A stretch of DNA of 64,000 nt from positions 1,855,001-1,919,000 of the forward strand of contig VICG01000013.1 of assembly GCA_008692225.1 (NCBI GenBank), read 5' to 3'. The translations under genes were made by a program, and so were the position numbers. This DNA is from Monilinia fructicola. Taxonomy: Eukaryota; Ascomycota; Leotiomycetes; Helotiales; Sclerotiniaceae. A model generated the notes under the pieces. The model did not search any database. It saw only the letters and a program-made list of their open reading frames with translations, and was not told the origin of the DNA. Every line of letters begins with the position of its first letter. The first letter of the stretch is position 1. This document shows, in pieces, positions 49,817-59,593 of this stretch.

Positions 49817-50052
49817 CAATGAATTGAAGATATTATTTATTAGTTGAGCGTTGGGGTGGGTTGATTTAAAATGCGACAGCTACTTAGTGCTTACATACAA
49901 CTAATAAAAGCCCCTGTAACAATCGAGTGCCCCTGTAGATTAAAAGCCAGCCCTAGAACGGTCACCCCTCATTGAAAACTCTTCTCTACGTACAGAACCC
50001 CTCATTGACGACAGCGATGCCATTTCTATGCAATGGTGGTGATTCAGTGGCT

Positions 50053-50792
50053 CTAAACGACTGGCTTTGTAACTTTTACAAGCAAAAAGGGAGGACGATG
50101 TCTTGCTTTCGTCCAGTCAGGATACTCCTTTAGCTGCTCTTCCGTTGGTCCCCACTCATCAATTGCAGATAGAGTGAACCCTGCATCAAGAAGAATTGTG
50201 ATGTATGTACTGATTGTACGATGTTGTTTGACAACGCCTTCTGCCAACCAATTCCTCGTGCGAGAACCCTCGAAGAGGTAGCTGTCCAATGGCCATACTT
50301 TATGACCTTCGGCGTCGTCGATCCAATCAGGATTTCGTGGAGCAGTAAAGGTAGGGTGCTCAACAGAAAAGATAAATGTCCCACCCGCCTTGAGTGTTTT
50401 TGAAAACTTGAGCGATAAGAGCTGGTAACTTCTCAATGTAATGGAAAGCCAGAGAACTGTAAACCACATCAAAGGCATTTGGAGCTAGTTCCAAAGTCTC
50501 CAGGTCACCTATAGAATATTTGATATCTGGATATTCTGAATGTTTCTCTCGCGCGTGAAATCATGTTTTCAGATAAATCGATACCGTGAACGAATGTTGC
50601 ACCATTCTCTCGTACCCATTCACACATATAACCAAAGCCGCATCCAAGGTCTAGGAAACTCGACTGCTCAAGGTTTGGTAGCCAAGAGCGGATCACCGGG
50701 AATTCTGGGGACTTTTCCAAGCCATGAAGGGAGCGTGGAAGTTGGGCGTATGCTCTGAAAAAGTCCTCTTGGTCGTAGATGTTTTGTGCCAT
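50053..50792 (-). CDS. Class I SAM-dependent methyltransferase (two frame breaks)
   Basis: It starts MAQNIYDQEDFFRAYAQLPR and is about 245 residues, the usual length for this small UbiE/COQ5-like (Methyltransf_11) group found in fungi and bacteria. Motif I, SAM binding, is FLDLGCGFGYMCEW; the acidic motif II is GIDLSENMISRA. The middle reads GDLETLELAPNAFDVVYSSL with AFHYIEKLPALI, then GGTFIFSVEHP. The C-terminus is RPPFLLVKVTKPVV. Two one-base breaks interrupt it: one near 50547-50557, and one in a run of five Ts (50397-50401) where four would restore QVFKTLKAGG. No introns. All core motifs survive, so the gene is probably functional and misread here. The substrate cannot be told from sequence. 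It stands divergent from the repeat-rich flank at 50.9 kb. Confidence 0.8.
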
Positions 50793-50911
50793 GATTAGAC
50801 TGGGTGATGGGATCCTCGAAGTAAGTCTGGATGTTTTGATTCCTCTTGATACTACCTACTGTAGTACCTTTGCATTTCAATCGGGGGAAGCATCATTAGT
50901 ATTTGTATATA

Positions 50912-51276
50912 GAAACATCAATCACGCAATCTTCTTCCTTTTCTCGCCGATACCTCAATAGGAACCGTTCACTGTTCTCTCCTCATCGACCGGCGTGAGT
51001 CTTCGGCATGAGTTATGATTCTTCACGTTGATCTTAGAGATCAAAACGGATTTGATCCTTTTCCCCTTTGATTAAAGAAAACATCAATCGCGCAATCTTC
51101 TTCCTCCTTTTCTCGCCGATACCTGAATAGGAAGAGAACGATTCTTCCCTCTCCATTCCTTGTCCTCCGGCAAGAGTTTGCGGTATAAGGCCATCTCATC
51201 CATCCATCCATCCATCCATCATCATTCTCCATATGGACATCAGAAATAGAAACGTATTTGATGCTCTTTCCCCTTC
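50912..51276. repeat. Imperfect tandem duplication (about 160-200 bp unit)
   Basis: The block starting GAAACATCAATCACGCAATC (50912-51068) recurs as GAAAACATCAATCGCGCAAT (about 51078-51276). Shared landmarks are TTTTCTCGCCGATACCT, AATAGGAA, ATTTGAT and TTCCCCTT. The second copy also contains a (CATC)n run. It lies just upstream of the methyltransferase, so its promoter region may be duplicated. Confidence 0.7.
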
Positions 51277-51440
51277 AGTAATACTCAAATCGGAGGAACA
51301 CGAAAAAGCTGAATTTTTCTTGAAAGAGATTAATCTTTATTCCTATCGAATTTTTATCGAAGAAACGTATCATTCCCTTTATTTAAAACAATAAGCCAAT
51401 CCATGACATCTATTACTCGAGTATCATTGCGGAGATATTA

Positions 51441-52846
51441 CTTGGCGTTGTTTTGGGTCAATGTCGGGCTAAAAATCAACCGAAAACGAAATTTATATTT
51501 AATCTTTAAAAAATTTATAACAAATCAACGAATCTATTAATTTGTTTCAATAAAACTTTAACATATTGAGAATTTAAAAGATAAATATTTGATTCATTAA
51601 AATTTTAAAAAAATTAAAGTTTTATAGTATATAAAAAAAAGTTTTAAAAAATATTCTATTTTTATATCGTTTTTATATTTTAATCTCTAATAAATCGAAT
51701 TAAATTATAATTATAAAAAAAGTTATATTAAATAAACTATTTAATCTTATATATAATATACTGATTTTAATTTAGTTTATTTATTATTATTAGATTTATA
51801 GAAGCTTTTTAAAATAAAAATAAAAAAGTATAAAAACTATTTATTATATATACTCGGGTGCGTTTTTAAAAGAGGTATAGGCGAAATATAAAACTTATAA
51901 TTATTCAACGGAACTTTAATATAATCTTATATTATTTTATATATATATTAGATTTAGTATTTTGAACATCTTTTCTATAAAGTTTTTATACTATAAAAAT
52001 AATTTTTAAGAGAATAATAATATTATAAAGTTAGTGATTTTAGAAAATTTCAGAATTTATTAATATATCAATTTAAAATTTAACGATATATAAATTTTGA
52101 AAAATAAAATTATAAAAAAAATAATATTATCTTAAAAGTTTTATTAAATATTTTTAAAATTTAATAATTATCTATTATACTAATATATATATTGATTAAT
52201 ATAAAAGCAAAAAATTCAAAATTTTTAATAAAAAAATATGCTTATATAATCCAAATAAGCGAATTTACTATTTTAAAACTCGTAAATTTTCCTATAAAAA
52301 ATTCTAACTTTATTAATATATATCTTTAACTATTAATAAAGATATTAAAATTCTAAAATAAGCTATTTAAAAATTTAGCTTTTATTTTTATTATTTAATA
52401 GAATTTCATAAGTTCAATTATAATATCCATCGTTAAATTATTTAATATATATTATAAATCTCTATCTTTTTATTAAACTTTTCGAATATTTATACATTTT
52501 ATTATATTATTATCCATTTAAAATTGATTTTTAGGCTTTATAATATTTAAGCAAATTTTTATAACAAGTATAAAAATACTAAATCTATAATACTTATAAA
52601 TCTATATAGAATTATATTAAAGGTTTCGTTAAATAATTATAAGTTATATTTTTACGTATACCTCTTTTAAAACCCGCTCGAGTAATAATAAAAACATTAT
52701 ATAATTTATAAAATCAAATAAAATTATTATATAGGATATTTCAATAAAATATATAATAAACTTATATAATAAAACATTTACTATTTAACCGATTATAAAG
52801 CAATTTCTTATATATATAATTATGTTTAACTTAAAATAACGCTAAG
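51441..52846. mobile_element. RIP-degraded TIR transposon, family A, copy 2 (truncated right arm)
   Basis: The left end CTTGGCGTTGTTTTGGGTCA continues through GGCTAAAAATCAACCGAAAA and about 400 bp that match copy 1 at 8602. The right end keeps only about 20 bp (TAACTTAAAATAACGCTAAG against TAACCCAAAACAACGCCAAG in copy 1), with C-to-T changes. TA flanks both ends (51439-51440 and 52847-52848). The segment after the nested element matches copy 1 near 10130-10320. An internal deletion therefore removed most of the right arm. Confidence 0.8.
51853..52682. mobile_element. Nested TIR element, family B-related, copy 2
   Basis: The left end is CTCGGGTGCGTTTTTAAAAG; the minus-strand right end is CTCGAGCGGGTTTTAAAAGA. 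Both run on through AGGTATA and ACTTATAATTATT, giving inverted repeats of about 80 bp. TA flanks both ends (51851-51852 and 52683-52684). The outer 30 bp match family B at 33039, but the inner repeat does not, so it is a related non-autonomous derivative (830 bp) inside family A copy 2. Confidence 0.8.
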
Positions 52847-52848
52847 TA

Positions 52849-53640
52849 TTATTATTATTATAATAAAAGATATATATATATCTAATAATTAATTATAAGA
52901 TATATTTATTATATATTATTTTAACTATTCTATAAAAAATAAAGGAATAAAAAAAAAGAAAGTAATATAGATATAATATAAAGAATAAGAGTATTAAAGT
53001 TTAGAATGAATATTAATAGGAATAAAGGATTATACTAAGGAGTATATTAAATAAAATAGAATAATAAAAGAGGAGAATAAAATAATAACCGTAAGGTATT
53101 CGAAGGGTTTAGAGTATAAATTATAACTTGTAATATTATAGAATATCTAAAAAGGATTCTTTCTAGAGGGGAGCCCTCGGGAAGAAGCCTTCTATAAAGG
53201 GGTATAATAAGAAGTTTTTATTTTATATTTAAAAAGGTTTCTCCTTATTTTATATAGTTGATTTATAGGTATATCACATAATCTTTTATGGCTTAGGTAT
53301 ATATAGGATCAAATTGATTAAGCATTTACTACTACAACTATACTTAAATCCAGAATGCAATATAAAGCCACTTCACTTCATTTGAAAGGATCCTCGAGGA
53401 ACGGGTGAGGAATGGAATGATAATGATATGAGACGGTGATGAAAATCCATGGGTGTCAGTAAGAAAGATTTCCGCTGTGCTCGAGTACGAAGGAAGAAGT
53501 TTGGCGGGGACGGACTGCGGAGAGGAGAGAGGAGAGGAGAGAGGAGAGAGGAGAGAGAGAAGAGAGAGAGGAGAGGAACGCACTAAATAGCGGGGCATAT
53601 TCATTCATAGCGACCCCCGAAGCCGGAGCGATCTATGGAT
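52849..53640. other. AT-rich relic DNA and GA-rich tract
   Basis: AT-rich sequence continues past the transposon to about 53340, without terminal repeats that I can define; it may be further RIP-mutated repeat. A purine tract (GAGAGGAGA)n occupies about 53515-53575. Confidence 0.5.
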
Positions 53641-53665
53641 GAATTTATTTCGTGTCATTCATCTC

Positions 53666-53672
53666 TGAGTCA
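53666..53672 (+). promoter_or_regulatory. Gcn4/CPC1-type site before threonine synthase
   Basis: TGAGTCA matches the TGA(C/G)TCA site bound by Gcn4 (CPC-1 in filamentous fungi). It lies 86 bp upstream of the threonine synthase ATG. Amino-acid biosynthesis genes are classic general-control targets, so control by amino-acid starvation is a reasonable inference. Confidence 0.6.
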
Positions 53673-53757
53673 ACATTTACAGTATTTACAATACTTACTT
53701 GGATTGAGGTTATTCACATCATCTATTCTATTTACCATATAAATAAAAATCATCATC

Positions 53758-55418
53758 ATGACTGATCATACACCTTCACAAAGGTATTTGTCTACTAGAG
53801 GAGGTTCCTATGGATTATCATTCGAAGAAGTCGTTTTAAAAGGTCTCGCCGCTGATGGAGGTCTATTCATTCCTGAACAAATCCCATCAGTACCAGAGAA
53901 CTGGGAGTCAAAATGGAAGGACTTATCATTCTCTGATCTCGCATTCGAAATCCTTTCCCTTTATATTTCTCCTTCCGAAATCCCACCTGCAGACTTGAAA
54001 GACATCATAAATCGCAGTTACTCTACATTCCGCGCCCCGGAAACCACCCCCATCGTTCCTCTCAATGAGAAGGGTAATCTATACCTTCTAGAATTGTTCC
54101 ACGGCCCTACATTTGCATTCAAAGATGTCGCATTACAATTGCTTGGAAATCTCTTCGAATATTTTCTGATTAGACGGAACAAAGGCAAGGAAGGCAAAGA
54201 TAGACACCATCTTACAGTGGTTGGGGCTACAAGTGGTGATACTGGATCTGCAGCTATCTATGGTCTGCGTGGCAAGAAAGATGTTTCTGTCTTCATTCTA
54301 CATCCAAAGGGTAGAGTGAGTCCAGTGCAGGAGGCTCAAATGACGACGGTTTTGGATGCAAATGTACACAATCTGGCTGTTGAGGGTACATTTGATGATT
54401 GCCAGGTGAGTCATGCATCTATATATACTTGACATATCTAATAATTCTCAGGACACCGTCAAAGCTCTATTCGCGGATCCGCAGATCAATGAGACAATGA
54501 ACCTCGGTGCTGTCAATTCCATCAATTGGGCAAGAATTTTAGCACAAACCACATATTATTTCCATGCCTACTTCTCTCTTCAAAAGTCGCCTGCGTACAA
54601 TCCCGAGAACAAGGTCCGCTTTGTCGTGCCAACTGGTAACTTCGGTGATATTTTGGCTGGATATTTTGCCAAGCGCATGGGGTCTACCAGCTGAAAAGCT
54701 TGTCATCGCCACGAATGAGAACGATATCTTGTATCGCTTCTGGAAGACTGGACATTATGAGAAGAAGGCGGTTCACGGGGTTGAAGCTGAAGGAGGAATC
54801 GCTGAGGATGGAGCCAAAGCACACGAAGATGGTGTCAAAGAGACTCTCAGCCCTGCTATGGACATTCTTGTCTCAAGTAATTTCGAACGACTGTTGTGGT
54901 TCCTGGCTTACGAATTTGCATCGGCCGCTGGTATGGATGACGAGTGGAACAAAAAACAAGCCGGCCAGGAAGTCGAGGTCTGGCTTAAACAATTGAAAAC
55001 GCAAGGTGGATTCAATGTCCAAGACGAAATTCTCGAGGCTGCGAAGAGAGACTTCGATAGTGAGAGAGTTAGCGACAAGCAAACCATTGATACAATCAAG
55101 GATTTCTATACTAGTGGATCATACGTTTTGGATCCACACTCGGCAATTGGTGTAGCTGCTTCATTACGATCTATCTCGCGCTCGCCAAATGCATATCATA
55201 TCTCGCTTGCAACAGCACATCCTGCTAAGTTTGCGAGTGCCGTTGATCTTGCATTGAAGGATGAAAAGAACTTTAGTTTTGATGCAGTACTCCCAAAAGA
55301 ATTTGTTGGCTTGGAAAACAAAGAGAAGCGAGTCAGAGTGGTACCCAGCACTTCTTGGGAAGAGGTCAGGGCGATTGTTGTAGAAGAGGTGGAGGCGGAG
55401 TTAAAAGGCACCCAATGA
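53758..55418 (+). CDS. THR4: Threonine synthase (one-base frame break)
   Basis: It converts O-phosphohomoserine to threonine using pyridoxal phosphate, the last step of threonine synthesis. Exons are 53758-54405 and 54452-55418, with a 46-bp GT-AG intron. The start RYLSTRGGSYGLSFEEVVLK and LAADGGLFIPEQIP are the family N-terminus. FHGPTFAFKDVALQLLGN carries the PLP-binding lysine; VVGATSGDTGSAAIYGL binds the phosphate. Later segments are NSINWARILAQTTYYFHAYF, VPTGNFGDILAGYFAKRMG, PAEKLVIATNEND and LDPHSAIGVAAS. At a four-G run (54679-54682) the frame shifts by +1; three Gs give FAKRMGLPAEKL and a protein of about 537 residues, near the fungal norm. Conservation on both sides argues for a miscalled base. 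A TGAGTCA site lies upstream. Identification is sure. Confidence 0.95.
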
Positions 55419-55642
55419 TATCCATATTACTGAAAAATGAAAAAGTCGCCTATATTAATGACTGTTTGTGCCCCATCCTTTCGGTGAAGTCTTGATAGGG
55501 GTTACACTGCAGTTTCTTATTCTGCGGCACTGCCTTCCTTTGATAATTTATGTGCTGGTCATTTTCTTAAAAGGCTGAGTGTATCACACCATTTGAAAAC
55601 TCCGCACTTACTAGTACACACCACTCTACTGCAACTCGTACT

Positions 55643-57936
55643 TTGAACGATCACTCTCTCAGTAACATCAATCAGATCATAGAACCTATAAGCTTCGCGG
55701 CAAGCATCATCAGCATTGCAACACTTGCAGTTCAGCTCGGAGACGCATTACGGAAAGCAGCTAAATTCTGGGCGTCTGTTCAGGATGCTCCTTTTAATAT
55801 TCGCCGATTATCTAGAGAGCTGAGACTCGTGGCTAACATCTTCAATATGATTCGGGCTGATTGTGAAGCTGGTAGCGTACCTACATCTTTTCAAAATGCA
55901 CTCAGGAATACTTTAGAATTAGCAAAGAACGATATCGATCAGACTTCGGAGGTTGTCTCAGATTTGTTGCGACAGCCATCTACTTCTGATGGAAGTGTCG
56001 TAAAATACTAGAGAAAGGTTAAAATGACCTTGAAAGCGAGCAAAATAGAACAGTCCAAGGCCAATTTCGAAAGCGTTAAGAGTGCTTTTACTCTGCTTCA
56101 GGCAAGCAGACATCAGTAATGAGAATTCCTGTCCAAAGATCTTGGCTTTACTGACTTTTGACGTATAGCTCTTTCTTGATTCAAATCAATAACAAGCTTG
56201 ACATGATAACAACTAGCTTTACTTTGATAACTGAAACGAGCTCTGACAAAAAGTCTCACACAACAACGCTTACTGAATGCTCCACAGTCGAGTGGGCTTG
56301 CTTCTGGAACAGGCTGGAAAGATTCTACTCGAGGAGTTTCTAAGCCTACCCTGCAATGGAAAGCGAACTTCTTACTCGGTACATTCAGTTACAAGACCTC
56401 TACTACGACTTACCGATATGATGACAGTGAGCAAATGATGATACGAATAACTCGACAACCATCAAAACTTTCGTGGGTCGAGTTTCTCATGGGATTCACA
56501 ACCTGCCGGAAGAGTTTCAGAGTACAGGCGACGAATAGCTGTGATCATTACAGCCTAGATGCGATTCGACAACAACCGAGTAATTCCCCGATTTTTCAAC
56601 TCTGTGCGGATGGTAATGTTCAAGCAGTGAGAATGTTGCTGGATCGTGGTCAAGCATCGGTTCATGATGTGGACGAAAGAGGACTTTCTCTTTTACATGT
56701 AAGCATCACAAAACGCGCGAAAATTTCGGAATAATGAAGTCGCTCATTATTTCACAGATGGCTTCATCCTGCTCCAACTCACAACTTTGTAAAATGCTTC
56801 TCCAATGTGGGGCGGACGTATACCTTAAGTCGAATGATGGCATGTTCGTTTTACATATCCCTACGGCGAAGTATGCTCACGTAGTATTATAGCACACCCA
56901 TAGATTTTGCAGTGCTTTATCAACAAGTATCCTGCTGCATTGCTATAATCGAAGCTGGTTTTGATCTTTGGCCCTTGTCTCCACAGAGTGGCTATAGGTT
57001 CTTTTGTTCTGTGCTTCCACTTTCTGTATGGCGTTACATACATATAATCAAACCGACCACAGTCGGGACAGAGTTGATTTTAATGCAAATTGATAACATC
57101 ATTCACGCAACCGATGTCGAGATGGTTGACTTTTTATCGCAACGTGTTCACGAAGAAGAGTTGTTCCAACTGGGGAAATTTGGGATATCAAGGTATATTT
57201 TCCGGGGATATCTTCCCGCCATCTATACAGCCACTGGAAACTGGCTACATCGTTTGACTAATAGTTGGTTTCTTGGAAATGGATTTTGAATTCCTCCCTG
57301 AATACAAGCTCACCAAGATTTTAAAAAATCTGTCTCGCACGCTAAATTCAATAACGGATCAAAAGTCTTACTCAGAATTCAGGTGGGAGCTTACCGATAT
57401 CCTTTCTCATTCTATCAAACAAATCGTGATCAGCTGCTGTTGGAGTACTGAAGTTTGTAATGGCGTCTTTAGACGATGGTCGGAAAATGTTCCTTGATTG
57501 CGGGATTGTTCTTCATGCGATTATACAACAGACGATGGGGACAAATGCCCTCGAAATGCGTATTTTTAGTTGCTGCAGGGCCCTTCATTTTGAGGTTTTA
57601 TGCGTAGATCAACACGATGATCTTTTTCTCAAAGTCGATAATACGATTGCACCGAAATTCTCACATCTCGATCCATTATTTCTATGTGAAGTTGGTCGAC
57701 CACGTCGCGATCGCACTGGCCCCGGTCGATGCCTCTCACTGATCCCCGAAACTTTGATCAAGGACGGGAGGTTTTGTATGAAGATGCCTGGACAATGGGA
57801 AGAGCCATTGGTTTCAAATTCTGAACTGGTCCTTCAAGTTTGGTTGATCAAGTATGATTACCCTGCTCGATTCAGGGTATTTCACAGCACAAAGTTTCAA
57901 GCCTACTCAAGGGGCATTACTGAAGCAGATTTTTAG
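55643..57936 (+). pseudogene. Decayed ankyrin gene with STAND-type N-terminal domain
   Basis: The first part (IEPISFAASIISIATLAVQL to NIRRLSRELRLVANIFNMI) matches the Helo-like N-terminal domain of fungal STAND/NLR-like proteins. The expected initiator is ATA (before GAACCT) instead of ATG. A TAG follows VVKY (56009-56011), but homologous text continues (SKANFESVKSAFTLLQASRH, then a GT-AG intron ending near 56166). Next come ERYDD-like and QMMIRITRQPSKLSWVEFLM, then two ankyrin repeats: NVQAVRMLLDRGQASVHDVD and, after a GT-AG intron (56700-56758), NSQLCKMLLQCGADVYLKS. A C-terminal block (57460-57936; RCLSLIPETLIKDGRFCMKM) ends at a stop. Several stops and frame shifts lie between. Related intact genes in fungi are thought to act in self/non-self or stress recognition. 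Dead as written. Confidence 0.65.
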
Positions 57937-58732
57937 CGGGAAGAGGAGAATATGAGAAGGAGTACTCTGTTTAGTGTGGGCAATCGTGGCCAAACAGAAT
58001 CAGAGAAAATGACGGAATAACAACGGCTTGAGAGCCATTGGCCCCTCTCTAAGTCTATTAGGTCAGATGGCAACAGGGCTATGGATCAAAGGTGGAAATG
58101 CTAGACAAAGCTTTCTATTCAAATTTGTTTATCTGCTAAATTATGGGCGGGCTTCTTTTGTTTTTATTTCCAGGTTTGACATATGCTGGCTTTTCATGTA
58201 TAGTCTAGTGATCAACATACTGTTGTCCGAGATATCGCGTTTCAGTCTCTAAGATTGGCTTCGAAGTTGAAATACTTTTCACAGCCTCAACACCTCATGA
58301 AAATCTCCAATATCCGAGTCTGACCTATATATTGAGATGCATTCTAGGACTTCGATGTGAGATCATACCTCCTAATCTAGAAAGTGAGACTACAATAGTT
58401 CACTTCCATATGCATTTGTTTTTCTATCAGGGTATTGAAACATCCAAATAGTCTTGTAGGTATATATACGTGAGATGGTATTCTTCAAGAATCAAATTTG
58501 GCTTCTATATTAGATAGTTTTGGATGCCTAGATAAGACTGTCTACCGATACTGTATCACCACCCGTAAAACTGCTTGTTGGAGAGCAGGAAATCTCAAAT
58601 ATCTCATGTACATCCAACTAGAGACATACTTATGCCTTCAAAATATTCAGTGTAGTCGATATCGTTCAGTTGTTACCTACACTTATCCAAAATGACAGCA
58701 TGACTCCATTTAAAACTTACACCACTCCAAGC
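57937..58732. other. Intergenic region, no gene seen
   Basis: Short frames only, none supported. It contains the 3' flanks of the two convergent neighbours. Confidence 0.5.
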
Positions 58733-59593
58733 TCAAGCCCCACCCAACCCATCCGCCCACAACTTTGTGATAAAACCCCAATAAGCCCCCTCACCCCCCT
58801 CCCCCTTAAACATCTGCGCATGTTTCCCTCCCCCCATTTTAATTCTCTCAACCCTATACCCCTTACTCTTCCCTACCTCCCCATGCTCCTCCACATCCCT
58901 CCACTCAATAACCTCATCCTCTTCACTATATATATAACCCCTTGCTCCCCCCTTCCCCACCAATGTCTCATCATTCAACCCCAGCAAGGGACCCCTTACC
59001 AGATCCCTCCACACCCAATGCGGACACCAATGCACGATAAAATTAACAATCGCCGCGGCCAGAACCGCCAGGATCGCAAGCGGTATGTACATCAGCCAGG
59101 GAAGCTTCGCGCCCGGCACGTGCAAAAGCGCGTGGAGATCGCGTTTGAACCATGGGAGCGAGGGGCACGAATCGTAGATGATGGTTTTTGCCGGGAACGG
59201 CCGATTCTTCCACGACCGATACGTCCCGGCGAGACCGTAGAAACGCTTCGCGCCCCCGTTGCTGATGCAGTGGACTAGGCATCGCTCTTCTTCGTCGGGT
59301 GATCCGGAAAAGAGAGCATCGATTGCGGGGGCCGCGTCTTTGCGTCGGCGGGCTTCGGATTGGAGGAGGAATTGGGTGGTTTTCATGGTGCAGAGAATGA
59401 TGCGGGAGCTGGGGAAGAGGTTGCTGTAGTGTGTCGTGTAGTATGAGATGTGTTTTGGGGCGGCGTTGTTCCAGCTGCAGAGGAGGATGGTGGTGGGGTG
59501 GGAGGCGGGTGGTGGGGCTGTGCTGCTGGGGGTGTAGAGGAAGACGCTGGGTGATAGTTTGGTGAATGTGGAGAGGGGTTTTGGTTGGACCAT
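58733..59593 (-). CDS. DUF829 / TMEM53 (PaxU-like) family alpha/beta-hydrolase-fold protein
   Basis: A single-exon gene of 286 residues from MVQPKPLSTFTKLSPSVFLY; this ATG lies five codons inside the longest open frame, which lacks an earlier ATG. HPTTILLCSWNNAAPKHISY and YSNLFPSSRIILCTMKTTQF are typical DUF829 openings. HCISNGGAKRFYGLAG carries the nucleophile-elbow serine. YIYSEEDEVIEWRDVEEH and the final GGKHAQMFKGEGGEGAYWGF supply the expected acid and histidine. A hydrophobic segment (MYIPLAILAVLAAAIVNFIV, residues about 170-190) may anchor it to a membrane. The family includes nuclear-envelope TMEM53 and PaxU of indole-diterpene clusters, but no secondary-metabolism genes lie nearby, so a general cellular role is more likely. 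The reaction is unknown. Confidence 0.85.
   Translation of the reverse strand: MVQPKPLSTFTKLSPSVFLYTPSSTAPPPASHPTTILLCSWNNAAPKHISYYTTHYSNLFPSSRIILCTMKTTQFLLQSEARRRKDAAPAIDALFSGSPDEEERCLVHCISNGGAKRFYGLAGTYRSWKNRPFPAKTIIYDSCPSLPWFKRDLHALLHVPGAKLPWLMYIPLAILAVLAAAIVNFIVHWCPHWVWRDLVRGPLLGLNDETLVGKGGARGYIYSEEDEVIEWRDVEEHGEVGKSKGYRVERIKMGGGKHAQMFKGEGGEGAYWGFITKLWADGLGGA

Noticed and set aside
58733..59593. Indole-diterpene cluster membership of the PaxU-like gene
   Set aside because: No prenyltransferase, P450 or geranylgeranyl diphosphate synthase genes lie nearby; the family is widespread outside such clusters.
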